Assembly: GCA_002256145.1 (NCBI GenBank)
Contig: NKIP01000001.1
Coordinates: forward strand, 366,735 to 430,734
DNA length: 64,000 bases
Source of the DNA: Comamonadaceae bacterium PBBC1
GTDB lineage: Bacteria; Pseudomonadota; Gammaproteobacteria; Burkholderiales; Burkholderiaceae_C
Reading direction: 5' to 3'
Shown: positions 8,974 to 20,188 of the stretch, piece by piece
Numbering within the stretch: position 1 is the first letter of the stretch
How the letters are laid out: every line of letters begins with the position of its first letter
Notes under the pieces: model-generated
The model's database searches: none
What the model was told of the DNA's origin: nothing
The model's input: only the letters and a program-made list of their open reading frames with translations
Program-made: the position numbers and the translations under genes

Positions 8974-10185
8974 TCAATCAGCTTGTTTACGCAAAAATGC
9001 AGGGATTTCAATGTCGTCCATGCCAGCATTGACCATGCCATCTACACGTGCTGCTGCATTGGTGCGGATGTTGCGCCAAACCGCCGGGGTGTTCATGGTT
9101 CCCGCTGAGCTGGATGCCGTTTTCAAGGTAGGTACCACCACATCTTGACTGCCCATCAAAAAATTGGCGGTGTCCGCGCCGTTGCCCGTGCGCAGGACCT
9201 CAAGGACTGGACGAGCCACAGCTTTGCGGGACAAGCCTGTCGCCACCACGGTGACACGGATGTCATCGCCCAAACTTTCATCATAGGCAGTGCCATAAAT
9301 CACGTGTGCGTCCTCAGAAGCACAGGCTCGGATGGTATTCATGGCTTGTTTGGATTCAGCCAACTTCAAGGAGCCTTTGGCCGCGCTGATCAGCACCAAA
9401 ACACCCCGTGCACCTTTGAGGTCAACGCCTTCAAGCAGCGGGCAAGCCACAGCTTGCTCGGCGGCAATGCGCGCACGGTCGGGGCCGCTGGCGGCTGCCG
9501 TGCCCATCATGGCTTTGCCAGGCTCACCCATCACAGTGCGCACGTCTTCAAAGTCAACGTTCACATGACCTGGCACATTGATGATTTCAGCAATGCCCCC
9601 CACTGCGTTTTTGAGAACATCGTTGGCATGAGCAAACGCTTCATCCTGGGTCATGTCATCGCCACCTGGGAGCTCAAGCAGCTTCTCGTTGAGCACCACA
9701 ATCAATGAATCAACACTGGCCTCTAGCTCGAGCATTCCTTGGTCTGCATTGCTCATGCGGCGGTTGCCTTCAAAATCGAAGGGTTTGGTCACCACACCCA
9801 CGGTCAAAATGCCCATTTCCTTGGCAATCCGTGCGATGACAGGTGCAGCACCGGTCCCAGTGCCCCCACCCATGCCTGCAGTGATGAACAGCATGTGTGC
9901 ACCTTCAATGGCGCTGCGAATATCAGCCTCGGCTGCCAAGGCGGCTTCCCGCCCTTTGTCTGGCTTACTGCCTGCACCCAGACCGGTTTGTCCTAATTGA
10001 ATGAATCGATGCGCTGCGCTGCGGGCCAAGGCTTGTGCGTCGGTGTTGGCACAGATGAACTCAACGCCTTGAACCTGGCGCTCAATCATGTGCTCAACAG
10101 CGTTACCGCCACCTCCGCCAACCCCAATCACTTTGATCTGGGTGCCTTGGTTGAACTCTTCGGTTTGGATCATTTCTATGGTCAT
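8974..10185 (-). CDS. ftsZ: cell division protein FtsZ
   Basis: Tubulin-like GTPase that forms the Z-ring, 403 aa. The N-terminal GVGGGGGNAV loop (about residues 20-29), the tubulin signature GMGGGTGTGAAP (about 107-118) and the C-terminal tail DIEIPAFLRKQAD are present. The tail is the docking peptide for FtsA and ZipA-type partners. The linker before the tail is short. It follows ftsA by 131 bp. Confidence 0.99.
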   Translation of the reverse strand: MTIEMIQTEEFNQGTQIKVIGVGGGGGNAVEHMIERQVQGVEFICANTDAQALARSAAHRFIQLGQTGLGAGSKPDKGREAALAAEADIRSAIEGAHMLFITAGMGGGTGTGAAPVIARIAKEMGILTVGVVTKPFDFEGNRRMSNADQGMLELEASVDSLIVVLNEKLLELPGGDDMTQDEAFAHANDVLKNAVGGIAEIINVPGHVNVDFEDVRTVMGEPGKAMMGTAAASGPDRARIAAEQAVACPLLEGVDLKGARGVLVLISAAKGSLKLAESKQAMNTIRACASEDAHVIYGTAYDESLGDDIRVTVVATGLSRKAVARPVLEVLRTGNGADTANFLMGSQDVVVPTLKTASSSAGTMNTPAVWRNIRTNAAARVDGMVNAGMDDIEIPAFLRKQAD

Positions 10186-10316
10186 GGTGCTATCCTAAAT
10201 CTGATTGTCTGAAGTTGTCTGTTGATCTCAAATTTTTTTATTCAAGATCTCAATGTCTTGATGAATGTTACGGTGGGGTGGGCTCGCTCGGGCCAGGAAT
10301 TTTTTGATCCAGCTCA

Positions 10317-11546
10317 TCAAAAATTCCCCACAATAAAGTCTTTGAAACGACCAAATGCGTTGTTCACCGAACTCTTCTTTTGTGTCACCTTGTATCCTCG
10401 CAACCGGGCTAAGCGAGCTTCTTCCAGCAGTCCCATGACGGTAGCAGCCCTGGGTTGACTCACCATATCGGCCAAACTGCCAGCGTATTTAGGAAGACCT
10501 CGCCGCACTGGCTTGAGAAAAATGTCCTCCCCCAACTCGACCATGCCCGGCATGACAGCACTGCCACCTGTCAGCACAATGCCCGATGACAGGACTTCTT
10601 CATAACCCGACTCACGAATGACTTGGTGCACCAAAGAAAAAATTTCTTCAATGCGTGGCTCAATCACACCTGCCAAAGCTTGCTTGCTCAACATGCGTGG
10701 GCCACGATCCCCCAGTCCTGGTACTTCAACCTGAGCTTCGGGGTCGGCCAGCAATTGTTTGGCATACCCGCTTTCCACCTTGATGTCTTCAGCATCTTTG
10801 GTAGGCGTGCGCAAAGCCATGGCGATGTCGCTGGTGATCAGGTCACCAGCAATTGGAATAACGGCTGTATGTCGAATCGATCCATTGGAAAAAATGGCCA
10901 CATCAGTGGTACCAGCACCAATGTCCACACACACCACACCCAGTTCACGCTCGTCTTCAGACAACACCGCCAAGCTCGAAGATTGGGGGTTGAGAAGCAA
11001 CTGGTCCACCTCCAGACCACAGCGGCGTACACATTTGATGATGTTTTCAGCTGCGCTTTGTGCCCCAGTGACAATGTGGACCTTGGCCTCTAGGCGCATA
11101 CCGCTCATGCCAATGGGCTCCTTGACCTCCTGACCATCGATCACGAACTCCTGTGGTGCCACAAGCAGCAATCGCTGATCGCTTGAAATGTTGATGGCGC
11201 GAGCAGTTTCCATGACACGTGCAACATCAGCTTGCGTCACTTCTTTGTCCTTGATGGCCACCATGCCACTGGAGTTCAAACCGCGAATGTGACTGCCTGT
11301 GATGCCACAATTGACATGCACGATTTTGCAATCCGCCATCAGTTCTGCCTCTTTCAGTGCTTGCTGAATGCTTTGCACTGTGGCGTCGATGTTCACGACC
11401 ACGCCGCGTTTGAGTCCATTGCCAGGCGCTATGCCCAAACCTGCAATTTTCAAAGATCCATCTGGCAACACTTCGGCTACCACGGCCATGACTTTGGAGG
11501 TTCCAATGTCCAAACCGATCACCAAGTCTTTGTATTCTTTTGCCAT
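10317..11546 (-). CDS. ftsA: cell division protein FtsA
   Basis: Actin-fold protein that tethers FtsZ to the membrane, 409 aa from ATG 11546 (MAKEYKDLVIGLDIGTSKV); an alternative start three codons upstream is less family-like. The actin-type phosphate loops are visible as GLDIGTSK near the start, DIGAGTTDVAIF in the middle, and GIVLTGGSAVMPG near the end. The C-terminal amphipathic membrane helix is represented by NAFGRFKDFIVGNF. It lies between ftsQ and ftsZ, as usual. Confidence 0.98.
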   Translation of the reverse strand: MAKEYKDLVIGLDIGTSKVMAVVAEVLPDGSLKIAGLGIAPGNGLKRGVVVNIDATVQSIQQALKEAELMADCKIVHVNCGITGSHIRGLNSSGMVAIKDKEVTQADVARVMETARAINISSDQRLLLVAPQEFVIDGQEVKEPIGMSGMRLEAKVHIVTGAQSAAENIIKCVRRCGLEVDQLLLNPQSSSLAVLSEDERELGVVCVDIGAGTTDVAIFSNGSIRHTAVIPIAGDLITSDIAMALRTPTKDAEDIKVESGYAKQLLADPEAQVEVPGLGDRGPRMLSKQALAGVIEPRIEEIFSLVHQVIRESGYEEVLSSGIVLTGGSAVMPGMVELGEDIFLKPVRRGLPKYAGSLADMVSQPRAATVMGLLEEARLARLRGYKVTQKKSSVNNAFGRFKDFIVGNF

Positions 11547-11586
11547 TTCAATCACCGTTTCCGTTGTATTTCCAAACCCTGAACGC

Positions 11587-12375
11587 TCATGGTTTTTTTT
11601 TGTTGTCTGTGTCTAAGGTGCTGACGCCTCGCAGTCGCAATGCGTAACCATCCTTGTGTCGCAAATCTGCACCCGCCAACGCTGTGGCTGTTCGACCGTA
11701 ACGTGTGGTCACTTGAGTCAACGTTTTGAAGAAAAGATTCAAACGGGCCACCAACTCGGCATCGGTTCCGCGCCCCAACTCAAGGACAGCACCATGTTCT
11801 GTCAACACCCGCCAACCACCTCGGGGTGTCAATTCAAGTTGATCAATGTCCATATTGACTGCCGCAAAAAGTGGACTCAATACCTTGAACATGCGTGCGA
11901 CCGTGAGCGATTGGTCTGCCGGGCCTTTCATGCGAGGCAGTTTGTCCACATCCAGGTCATCTGTATTGGCCTCAAAAATTTGTCCCTGCTCATTGAGCAA
12001 AGTGCTTGCTCCCTCTTCGCCCCACAAGGCCAAGGCTTGATGCTCTTGCAAGACTGCTCGCAATCGATTCGGAAAATCTCTGTGCACCACCGCCACACGC
12101 ACCCAAGGTACGGTCTGAAAGATGTCTCGGGTTTGATTCAAATCGATCGTAAAAAAATTACCTTGCAATTGCGGCATGACATGCGCCTGCAAAGTCAATG
12201 CGTTGTTGCGCGTGACCTCGCCCTGCACTGATACCGAGTGAATCGCAAACATTGGATGCCTGAACAACCACCACACCCCGCTGCCCACCAACAAGCTCAA
12301 CACCACCACCAGCAACAGTGCGGTAGCGATGTTCATGAGCCGAACATCAACAGGCATGAGGGTACCTTGTTTCAT
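11587..12375 (-). CDS. ftsQ: cell division protein FtsQ
   Basis: Bitopic inner-membrane divisome protein, 262 aa. One membrane segment (about residues 15-35, [17 protein letters not shown]) is followed by a POTRA domain starting near [15 protein letters not shown] and the FtsQ/DivIB beta domain. ATG 12375 is chosen because it overlaps the ddl stop as ATGA; the longer open frame upstream is antisense-like and not part of FtsQ. Confidence 0.95.
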   Translation of the reverse strand: MKQGTLMPVDVRLMNIATALLLVVVLSLLVGSGVWWLFRHPMFAIHSVSVQGEVTRNNALTLQAHVMPQLQGNFFTIDLNQTRDIFQTVPWVRVAVVHRDFPNRLRAVLQEHQALALWGEEGASTLLNEQGQIFEANTDDLDVDKLPRMKGPADQSLTVARMFKVLSPLFAAVNMDIDQLELTPRGGWRVLTEHGAVLELGRGTDAELVARLNLFFKTLTQVTTRYGRTATALAGADLRHKDGYALRLRGVSTLDTDNKKKP

Positions 12376-13364
12376 GGCACCATCTCCTGACCATCCAAGC
12401 AGGCTGTGCTGAGCAACTGGCAGCACAGTGCTTGGTAGTCCAGACCCACTGCTTGCGCAGACATGGGCACCAAAGAGTGGCTGGTCATCCCAGGAGAAGT
12501 GTTGATTTCCAGTAAATAAGGCTGGCGTGTTTGACCATCGATCATGACGTCGATGCGGCCCCAGCCTCTGCAACCCAAGACCTGATAGGCCTTGATCACC
12601 AGTGCTTCGATGGCAGCTTCTTCGGCATCTGGCAAGCCACTTGGCACCAGGTATTGGGTGTCATCGGTAAAATATTTATTCTGATAATCGTATGCCCCAT
12701 CGGGTGCCACAATACGTATCACGGGCAATGCCTTGGCGCTGCGGCCTTCACCCAGCACAGGGCATGTGACCTCATCACCCACAATGCACTGCTCACAAAG
12801 GATGTCTTTATCGCATTCTGCGGCGGCCAACAAGGCCGCTTGCACTTGGTCAAGATGGTTGACTTTGCTCACCCCGATGGATGAACCTTCACGGGCCGGT
12901 TTGACAATCATGGGCAAACCCAGCTTGGCGACCAAATCCGCACCCGATGTGTGGTGAATATCGGCTTTGTTTACCAGCACGTAACGGGGTGTGGGCAAGC
13001 CTTCTGCCAGCCAGACCCGTTTGGTCATGACCTTGTCCATGGCCATGCTGGAGGCCATGACACCAGAGCCCGTATAGGGGATGCCCATCAATTCCAGCGC
13101 CCCTTGCACTGTGCCATCTTCACCATGTCGTCCGTGCAGGGCAATAAAGCAGCGCTCAAAACCTTCTCGCTTGATTTCGCTCAGATCACGTTCTGCGGGA
13201 TCGAAGGCCTGCGCATCGATGCCTGCAAGTTGCAATGCATTGAGCACACCTTGACCAGACATCAATGAAATTTCGCGCTCTGCTGAATGACCGCCCATCA
13301 GTACAGCGACTTTGCCCATATTCAAGGCTGAACCTGTGCTGATAGGCATGACTTGATTTGTCAT
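12372..13364 (-). CDS. ddl: D-alanine--D-alanine ligase
   Basis: ATP-grasp ligase that makes D-Ala-D-Ala for peptidoglycan, 330 aa. It shows [11 protein letters not shown] near the N-terminus, the ATP-grasp core ([11 protein letters not shown]) and the metal/substrate end motif [16 protein letters not shown] 13364 overlaps the murC stop (ATGA); ATG 13319 ([10 protein letters not shown]) is an alternative that would remove a 15-residue leader. Confidence 0.97.
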   Translation of the reverse strand: MTNQVMPISTGSALNMGKVAVLMGGHSAEREISLMSGQGVLNALQLAGIDAQAFDPAERDLSEIKREGFERCFIALHGRHGEDGTVQGALELMGIPYTGSGVMASSMAMDKVMTKRVWLAEGLPTPRYVLVNKADIHHTSGADLVAKLGLPMIVKPAREGSSIGVSKVNHLDQVQAALLAAAECDKDILCEQCIVGDEVTCPVLGEGRSAKALPVIRIVAPDGAYDYQNKYFTDDTQYLVPSGLPDAEEAAIEALVIKAYQVLGCRGWGRIDVMIDGQTRQPYLLEINTSPGMTSHSLVPMSAQAVGLDYQALCCQLLSTACLDGQEMVP

Positions 13365-14791
13365 GACTGCTCCTGTCCGTCCGTGCTGGATGCCACCCAC
13401 TCGACCACTTGCGCTGGAACTGCGCCAATAGAGCCAGCCCCCATGCAAATGAGCACGTCACCGTCGCGTGCGTTGTCCATGACCGCTTGTGGCATGTCGG
13501 CAACTTGGTCCACAAAGACGGGCTCGACCTTTCCTGCCACACGCAGTGCCCTGGCCAATGAACGACCATCGGCCGCCACGATGGGTGCTTCTCCAGCGGC
13601 GTACACCTCACAAAGCAACACGCTGTCGCAACCGTGGCCAATCACTTTGACAAAATCTTCAAAGCAGTCGCGGGTGCGGCTGTATCGGTGGGGCTGGAAG
13701 GCCAACACCAACCTGCGACCAGGAAAGGCCCCGCGTGCGGCCGCCAGGGTGGCCGCCATCTCGACAGGGTGGTGGCCATAATCGTCAATCACAGTGAAGT
13801 GTCCTTGGCCATCGGCCGTGGCCACATCGCCATAACGCTGAAAGCGCCGACCCACGCCTTTGAATTGAATCAGTGCGCGTTGCACTGCAGTGTCATCCAC
13901 GCCCAATTCCACAGCCACTGAAATCGCGGCCAAGGCATTAAGAACGTTGTGTTCCCCTGGCAAATTCAGCACGATGGGCAGATCAGGCAAAGTGATGCCG
14001 TTTTGCCGCTTGACTGTGAAATGCATCTGACCGTTTTCGGCCCTCACATCCACAGCCCGCACTTGCGCACCGGCTAGCAAACCGTATGTGGTGACCGGCC
14101 GAGCAATTTGATCAACAATGGAGCGCACGCCTGGATCGTCACTGCAAACAATCGCTGTCCCATAAAAAGGCATGCGGTGCAAGAATTCAACAAAGGCCCC
14201 CTTCAAGCGGGCCAGATCGTGGCCGTACGTCTCCATATGATCAGCGTCAATGTTGGTCACCACCGCCATGACCGGCAGCAGGTTCAAAAATGAGGCATCC
14301 GACTCATCGGCTTCCACCACAATGTAGTCACCTGTGCCCAATTTTGCGTTGGTGCCTGCACTGTTGAGGCGCCCGCCAATGACATAAGTAGGGTCCAAGC
14401 CTGCCTCGGCCAAGACACTGGCCACCAAGCTGGTGGTGGTGGTTTTGCCGTGTGTACCTGCAATGGCCACCCCTTGCTTCATGCGCATCAATTCGGCCAA
14501 CATGACTGCACGGGGCACGATGGGCACATGCCGTGCCTTGGCGGCCAATACTTCCGGGTTGTCAGACTTGACAGCCGTCGAGGTGACCACGGCGTCGGCA
14601 TCGCTCACGTTTTCGGGCGCATGTCCGACATGGGTTTGGATACCCAAACTGGCCAAGCGGCGCAAAGAAGCACTGTCGGCCAGATCTGAGCCAGAAATTT
14701 GGTAGCCAAGATTGAACAGCACTTCGGCAATGCCGCTCATGCCCGAGCCGCCCAAGCCAATGAAATGAATTTTACGGATGGCGTGTTTCAT
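13361..14791 (-). CDS. murC: UDP-N-acetylmuramate--L-alanine ligase MurC
   Basis: First Mur ligase, adding L-Ala to UDP-MurNAc; 476 aa. The N-terminal [16 protein letters not shown]ossmann loop and the ATP-binding GTHGKTTTT (about residues 114-122) are intact, as is [11 protein letters not shown]. The start overlaps the murG stop by four bases (ATGA), and the end overlaps ddl in the same way. Confidence 0.98.
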   Translation of the reverse strand: MKHAIRKIHFIGLGGSGMSGIAEVLFNLGYQISGSDLADSASLRRLASLGIQTHVGHAPENVSDADAVVTSTAVKSDNPEVLAAKARHVPIVPRAVMLAELMRMKQGVAIAGTHGKTTTTSLVASVLAEAGLDPTYVIGGRLNSAGTNAKLGTGDYIVVEADESDASFLNLLPVMAVVTNIDADHMETYGHDLARLKGAFVEFLHRMPFYGTAIVCSDDPGVRSIVDQIARPVTTYGLLAGAQVRAVDVRAENGQMHFTVKRQNGITLPDLPIVLNLPGEHNVLNALAAISVAVELGVDDTAVQRALIQFKGVGRRFQRYGDVATADGQGHFTVIDDYGHHPVEMAATLAAARGAFPGRRLVLAFQPHRYSRTRDCFEDFVKVIGHGCDSVLLCEVYAAGEAPIVAADGRSLARALRVAGKVEPVFVDQVADMPQAVMDNARDGDVLICMGAGSIGAVPAQVVEWVASSTDGQEQS

Positions 14792-15858
14792 GCTGCCAAC
14801 TCCTCACAAGCCATCACAACCTCTCTTGTTGCATTTGTTTTTCTATGGACCCAGGCACTTTCAGCCACACCCTGCAATCGGTTCCGGTCCAGAGCCTTCA
14901 ACCGTTCTGCCAAACTTTCAGCGGTTAATTCAGATTGCGGGATCAACCAACCACCGCCCGATGTGACCAAAAATTGGGCATTGGTGGTTTGATGGTCATC
15001 CACCGCAAATGGAAATGGCACGAACATGGCTGCCACACCTACTGCGGCCAACTCGGTCACCGTGCTGGCACCTGCACGGCAGATCACCAAATCGGCCTGT
15101 GCAAAGGCTGTGGCCGTATCGTCAATAAATGGGGTTAATTCAGCCTGCACACCCGCCGCCTGGTAATTGACTCGCAATGCTTCAATTTGCTTGGCACCGC
15201 TTTGGTGGACCACTTGTGGACGGCTTTGTATCGGCAACAAAGCCAAAGCCTTGGGCACCATGTCATTCAAGGCTTTGGCCCCAAGACTGCCCCCCACGAC
15301 CAACAAACGCAAGGGGCCTGTGCGGGCGGTGTAGCGTTCAGCGGGCGATGCCTGCTCGGTAAACGCTCGACGCAGGGGATTACCCACCCACTGCCCCGTT
15401 TTGAAAACATCCGGAAAAGCCGTGAACACACAGTCGGCCAATTGCGCCAAGACCTTGTTGGCCATGCCCGCTACCGAATTTTGCTCATGCAAAATCAACG
15501 GTTTGCCCCACAAGCTGGCCATCATCCCACCGGGAAATGTGATGTAGCCCCCCAAACCCAAAACCACATCGGGTTGGACACGTCGAATCACCTGCACGCT
15601 TTGCCAAAATGCCCGCAGCAAACGCCAAGGCAGCACCATCAGTGTCTGCAAACCTTTGCCGCGTACGCCCGCAAAATCCACCGGTTCGAAAGCAAATCCT
15701 TGTGCTGGCACCAAATCGTGCTCCATGCTGTTGGGAGCACCCAACCAATGCACGCGCCATCCCGCGTCGCGCAGCGCCTGAGCAACGGCCAATCCCGGGA
15801 AAATGTGTCCCCCTGTCCCGCCGGCCATGACCAAGGCTGTTTTCGGCTTGGTGCTCAT
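14788..15858 (-). CDS. murG: UDP-GlcNAc:lipid I transferase MurG
   Basis: Peripheral membrane GT28 glycosyltransferase that converts lipid I to lipid II, 356 aa. The N-terminal [16 protein letters not shown] loop and the GGYITFPGG and [13 protein letters not shown] donor-site motifs are present. ATG 15858 overlaps the ftsW stop (ATGA) and the 3' end overlaps murC. Confidence 0.98.
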   Translation of the reverse strand: MSTKPKTALVMAGGTGGHIFPGLAVAQALRDAGWRVHWLGAPNSMEHDLVPAQGFAFEPVDFAGVRGKGLQTLMVLPWRLLRAFWQSVQVIRRVQPDVVLGLGGYITFPGGMMASLWGKPLILHEQNSVAGMANKVLAQLADCVFTAFPDVFKTGQWVGNPLRRAFTEQASPAERYTARTGPLRLLVVGGSLGAKALNDMVPKALALLPIQSRPQVVHQSGAKQIEALRVNYQAAGVQAELTPFIDDTATAFAQADLVICRAGASTVTELAAVGVAAMFVPFPFAVDDHQTTNAQFLVTSGGGWLIPQSELTAESLAERLKALDRNRLQGVAESAWVHRKTNATREVVMACEELAA

Positions 15859-17150
15859 GATCGCCCTCCACGCATCATTTGTTTGTTTTCACTGTCAATG
15901 CGCAGCACAATGGCCACCGCCACCAAATTCATCATGATGGCTGAACCGCCATAGCTCATCAACGGCAGGGTCAATCCTTTTGTGGGCAAGGCACCCAAGT
16001 TAACACCCATGTTGATGAAGGCCTGAAATCCAATCCAAATGCCGACCCCCTGCGCCACCAAACCTGAAAAAACCTTTTCCAGCGCGATGGCCTGACGCCC
16101 AATCACCATGATTCGTCGGCTGAGCCACAAGAACAAAAAGATGACCAAAGACACACCGATCAATCCAAACTCTTCACCAATCACGGCCAATAAAAAGTCC
16201 GTGTGCGCCTCGGGTAGCCAATGCAATTTCTCGACACTCCCGCCCAAACCAACACCCCAAATTTCGCCTCGGCCGATGGCAATCAAGGAGTGCGACAACT
16301 GGTAACCTTTGCTCAAAGCATGTTCGGCACTGAAGGGGTCCAGGTAGGCAAAAATTCGCTCTCGACGCCATGGAGACACCGCAATCATGATCACAAAGGC
16401 AGAGACCAAAACGGTAAAGATCAGAAAGAACATGCGGGCATTGACGCCACCCAGAAACAAGATGCCCATGGCAATGATGGCGATCACCATGAAAGCCCCC
16501 ATGTCAGGCTCGGCCAACAAAAACACCCCTGCCAAAGCCACCGCAGTGCCCATGGGCCATACGGCACGAATAAAGTCTTCCTTCACATCCATTTTGCGGA
16601 CCATGTAGTCAGCGGCATAGATGATGGTGGCCAACTTCGCCAGCTCCGAGGGCTGAAAATTGATCACGCCAAAGGAAATCCAACGCCTGGCACCATTGAC
16701 CCCTTTGCCAATAAACGGAATCAACACCAAGGCCAGCAAGAGCAAAGACAGCACAAACAAGGGCTTGGCGACTTTCTCCCAGTTTTGCATGGGCACTTGG
16801 AACGCCAACAAGGCCATGACACAACCGGCCACCATCGAGATGGCATGCCGCACCAAAAAGTGGGTGTGTGTATAACGAGAAAATTTGGGGTTATCCGGCA
16901 TGGCAATCGATGCCGAATACACCATGACCATGCCCCACATCAGCAAAGCCACCACAACCCCGACCAAGACTTTGTCCACGCCCTGCAAACTGGCTGCTGT
17001 GCTGGAGGGTGGGCGGGCAAATTCGTAGCCACCCAAATTGACAGGCAAGGCCTGGGCATGGACGGCTCCACCCACAGCACCGCCAAAAACCGCCCCCCAA
17101 CGTGCCAACGTGGTTTGCATGCGCTGGGCCAAGTTCAAGGTTTCGCTCAC
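15855..17150 (-). CDS. ftsW: lipid II polymerase/septal SEDS protein FtsW
   Basis: SEDS-family septal peptidoglycan glycosyltransferase, 431 aa, about ten membrane segments. Family motifs include YSASIAMP after the first segment, NGARRWI with FQPSELAK, and [16 protein letters not shown] near the end. GTG 17150 is chosen because it overlaps the murD stop as GTGA and has no competing ATG until 17123. The N-terminus has an extra cytoplasmic stretch of about 55 residues before the first membrane segment. Confidence 0.95.
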   Translation of the reverse strand: MSETLNLAQRMQTTLARWGAVFGGAVGGAVHAQALPVNLGGYEFARPPSSTAASLQGVDKVLVGVVVALLMWGMVMVYSASIAMPDNPKFSRYTHTHFLVRHAISMVAGCVMALLAFQVPMQNWEKVAKPLFVLSLLLLALVLIPFIGKGVNGARRWISFGVINFQPSELAKLATIIYAADYMVRKMDVKEDFIRAVWPMGTAVALAGVFLLAEPDMGAFMVIAIIAMGILFLGGVNARMFFLIFTVLVSAFVIMIAVSPWRRERIFAYLDPFSAEHALSKGYQLSHSLIAIGRGEIWGVGLGGSVEKLHWLPEAHTDFLLAVIGEEFGLIGVSLVIFLFLWLSRRIMVIGRQAIALEKVFSGLVAQGVGIWIGFQAFINMGVNLGALPTKGLTLPLMSYGGSAIMMNLVAVAIVLRIDSENKQMMRGGRS

Positions 17151-19006
17151 AAGCCGCCCTCCATGGACACGCCAGCATCTTGAGCCAAAGCAGCCACAGC
17201 TTGGCAAAACACTTCTGCCCGGTGTCCATAGTTGTCGAACATGTCAAAACTGGCGCAGGCGGGCGACATCAGCACAGCATCACCCGAATGTGCCAGGCCA
17301 GCCGCTTGCCTCACTGCATCGTGCATGTCCTGCGCATCACTCAATGGAACACCTGTGCCCAGCAAGGCCTCACGAATGACGGGCGCATCCCGTCCAATCA
17401 AAATCACACCCCGGACATACCTTGCGACGGGCGCGGCCAGAGGTGAAAAATCCTGACCCTTGCCCTCCCCGCCCATGATCACCACCACGCTTCGCTCGGC
17501 ACCCAGGCCTTGCAAAGCGGCGACCGTGGCTCCCACATTGGTGCCCTTGCTGTCATCAAAGTACTCAACGTCGTGGACGATGGCCACCGGCTCTACTCGG
17601 TGCGGTTCACCCCGATACTCACGCAGTCCATACAGCATGGGTCCCAAAGCACATCCTGCACTGGACGCCAAGGCCAACGCCGCCAAGGCATTGACGGCGT
17701 TGTGCCGCCCCCGAATGCGCAAGGCATCGGCCGGCATCAAGCGCTGAAAGTGCAACTCTTCGGCTTCGTCTTTGCGGCGGCGACGCGTTTCATCGGCCTC
17801 CAGCGCACGAACCAACCAGGTCATGCCATGGGTCACTTCAATGCCGAAGTCTCCCGGCCTTTGAGGCATGTCTGCACCAAAGGTCAAGCAGGCACGCTCC
17901 ATGGGTTTTTGCAGTTTGACCTTGATGGGCGCTGGACGCATGTCCATGACTTGCAAATCATCGCGATTGAGCACCATCAAAGCCTGCTTACCAAAAATTC
18001 TGGCTTTGGCTTGGCCATAGGCGGCCATGCTGCCATGCCAGTCCAAATGGTCTTGCGAGAGGTTCAAAACGGTGGCAGCAGTGGGTTCAAAGCCCTCGCT
18101 GCTGTCGAGTTGAAAGCTCGACAACTCCAGCACCCAGACTTGCGGCAATGCTTGGGCCATGGGGTGCACCAGCACAGGTGCCATGACCGCGGCTTGGGGG
18201 ACCGTCAACTCTTCGTCCTCGATCTGAGTGACGTCTTGCACTTCGTTGGCCTGGGCTTGGGCTTGGGCTGAATTTTCTTCGTTGTCAGTGGCTTGCGCGT
18301 CCAATGGCATGGCACTGTCCAACACCGCAGAGGCCTCGTTGTGCTCTGTGCTGGGTTCGACTGCAGCTTGCAGTGGAATCGCTATCTGTTCTGTGTGGGA
18401 AAGCGATGCATCGTCTGCGTTGCTGACCTCGGCATCACGGGTAACCACTTCAGGCTCTGTTTGCTCCAAAACCTCATCCTGCGCCAGCTGGGCCTGGGCT
18501 TGGGCCATGGCCTGAGTCAAGGTGTCGAGCAATGTGGGGCCAATGTTGCCTGCCACTTTCACCGTTTTGCCTGCACGCGCAACCAACTGCCCGGTCAACG
18601 ATGTCACTGTGGTTTTGCCATTGGTGCCGGTGATGGCCAACACCTGTGGTGCGTAGCCAAATCGGGTTTTCAAGTCTTGCAAGCCTGCTGCAAACAGGCT
18701 CAGCTCACCGCCTTGCCACAAGCCCATGGCTTTGGCCGCATCCAGCACCGGGGCCACCACCTCCGGGCTCAGGCCGGGGCTTCGAAAGACAGCTCGCACC
18801 GAAGTGCCTTCGACCAATCCCGCTGCAAAAGGCCCTGGAACAAAACGCACATCAGGCCATTCGGCTTGCAAAGCCAGCAACTGGGGTGGCGTGTCACGGG
18901 TATCGGCCACAGTGACGCTGGCCCCGGCCTGCGCGCACCAACGGGCCATTGCCAGGCCCGAAGCACCCAAACCAAGAATCAGAACGTGTTGACCCTGAAG
19001 CTGCAT
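17147..19006 (-). CDS. murD: UDP-MurNAc-L-Ala--D-Glu ligase MurD with a large acidic insertion
   Basis: Second Mur ligase, adding D-Glu. 619 aa against roughly 440-500 for usual MurD proteins. The core is complete: [13 protein letters not shown] at the N-terminus, ATP-site [10 protein letters not shown] (about residues 127-136), VLELSSFQL (about 292-300), [11 protein letters not shown], and [13 protein letters not shown]. Residues about 168-288 form an extra block rich in Ala, Gln, Glu and Asp (AQAQAQ-type runs, no hydrophobic core) inserted just before VLELSSFQL, between the ATP loop and the central beta-sheet. A second smaller extra (about residues 405-440, with [10 protein letters not shown]) precedes GRHN; I believe the latter is shared by Comamonadaceae. 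The frame is continuous, so the insert is translated. Confidence 0.95.
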   Translation of the reverse strand: MQLQGQHVLILGLGASGLAMARWCAQAGASVTVADTRDTPPQLLALQAEWPDVRFVPGPFAAGLVEGTSVRAVFRSPGLSPEVVAPVLDAAKAMGLWQGGELSLFAAGLQDLKTRFGYAPQVLAITGTNGKTTVTSLTGQLVARAGKTVKVAGNIGPTLLDTLTQAMAQAQAQLAQDEVLEQTEPEVVTRDAEVSNADDASLSHTEQIAIPLQAAVEPSTEHNEASAVLDSAMPLDAQATDNEENSAQAQAQANEVQDVTQIEDEELTVPQAAVMAPVLVHPMAQALPQVWVLELSSFQLDSSEGFEPTAATVLNLSQDHLDWHGSMAAYGQAKARIFGKQALMVLNRDDLQVMDMRPAPIKVKLQKPMERACLTFGADMPQRPGDFGIEVTHGMTWLVRALEADETRRRRKDEAEELHFQRLMPADALRIRGRHNAVNALAALALASSAGCALGPMLYGLREYRGEPHRVEPVAIVHDVEYFDDSKGTNVGATVAALQGLGAERSVVVIMGGEGKGQDFSPLAAPVARYVRGVILIGRDAPVIREALLGTGVPLSDAQDMHDAVRQAAGLAHSGDAVLMSPACASFDMFDNYGHRAEVFCQAVAALAQDAGVSMEGGL

Positions 19007-19009
19007 GGC

Positions 19010-20188
19010 TTACCTCAGCTTCAGGGTTGACAAACCCACCAGGCACAGCAGCATGGTGATGATCCAGAACCGCACCACCACCTGCGTTTCTTTCCAGCCG
19101 CTTTTTTCGAAATGGTGGTGCAAAGGGGCCATTTTCAGAATGCGTCGACCTTGGCCGTATTTCTTTTTGGTGTATTTGAACCAAGCCACTTGGGCCATGA
19201 CCGACAAAGCTTCGACCACAAAAATACCGCCCATGATGGCCAGCACGATTTCCTGTCGCACGATGACCGCGATGGTGCCCAACGCAGCCCCCAAAGCCAA
19301 AGCCCCCACATCACCCATGAAAACCTGCGCTGGATGCGTGTTGAACCACAAGAACGCCAAACCGGCACCCGCCATGGCTGCGCAAAATATCATCAACTCG
19401 CCCGAACCTGGGATGTGTGGCAAAAACAGGTATTTGGAATAAACCGAGCTGCCCGTCACATAAGCAAACACACCCAAAGCGGAACCGACCATCACCACGG
19501 GCATGATCGCCAAACCATCCAAGCCATCGGTGAGGTTGACTGCGTTGCTGGCGCCCACAATGACCAGATAAGTCATGACCACAAAGCCCAAGACGCCCAA
19601 GGGGTAGTTGATTTCTTTGAAAAATGGCACTTGCAGACCGGCCTTGGGCGGCAAGTTCACATCAAAGCCCGATAAAACCCATTTGCCAAACAAATCCAAC
19701 ACACGCATGTTGGACACTTCTGAAATACTGAACACCAAATACAGCGCCGCCAGCAAGCCCACCACCGATTGCCAGAAGTACTTTTCACGCGAGCGCATGC
19801 CCTCAGGATCTTTGTTGACGACCTTGCGCCAGTCATCCACCCAACCAATGGCACCAAAACCCAGGGTGACGATCAACACAATCCAGACAAACCGGTTGGA
19901 CAGGTCAAACCACAACAAGGTGGAAACTGCAATGGACAACAGAATCAGCACCCCCCCCATGGTGGGCGTGCCACTTTTGGACAGGTGAGACTCCATGCCA
20001 TAGCCTCGGATAGGCTGGCCAATTTTGAGAGATGTCAGGCGACGGATCACCCACGGCCCTGCGGCCAAACCAATCAACAAGGCCGTCATCGCGGCCATCA
20101 CGGCACGGAAGGTGATGTATTGAAAAACGCGCAAAAAGCCCCACTCGGGTGACAAACTTTGCAACCATTGGGCCAAACTAAGCAGCAT
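19010..20188 (-). CDS. mraY: phospho-MurNAc-pentapeptide transferase MraY
   Basis: Polytopic membrane enzyme making lipid I, 392 aa. ATG 20188 gives the usual start [12 protein letters not shown] and overlaps the end of murF by 11 bp. Catalytic-type aspartates are in GWVDDWRKV (about residues 115-125), [11 protein letters not shown] and [11 protein letters not shown]. Ten or so membrane segments. It ends 3 bp before murD. Confidence 0.97.
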   Translation of the reverse strand: MLLSLAQWLQSLSPEWGFLRVFQYITFRAVMAAMTALLIGLAAGPWVIRRLTSLKIGQPIRGYGMESHLSKSGTPTMGGVLILLSIAVSTLLWFDLSNRFVWIVLIVTLGFGAIGWVDDWRKVVNKDPEGMRSREKYFWQSVVGLLAALYLVFSISEVSNMRVLDLFGKWVLSGFDVNLPPKAGLQVPFFKEINYPLGVLGFVVMTYLVIVGASNAVNLTDGLDGLAIMPVVMVGSALGVFAYVTGSSVYSKYLFLPHIPGSGELMIFCAAMAGAGLAFLWFNTHPAQVFMGDVGALALGAALGTIAVIVRQEIVLAIMGGIFVVEALSVMAQVAWFKYTKKKYGQGRRILKMAPLHHHFEKSGWKETQVVVRFWIITMLLCLVGLSTLKLR

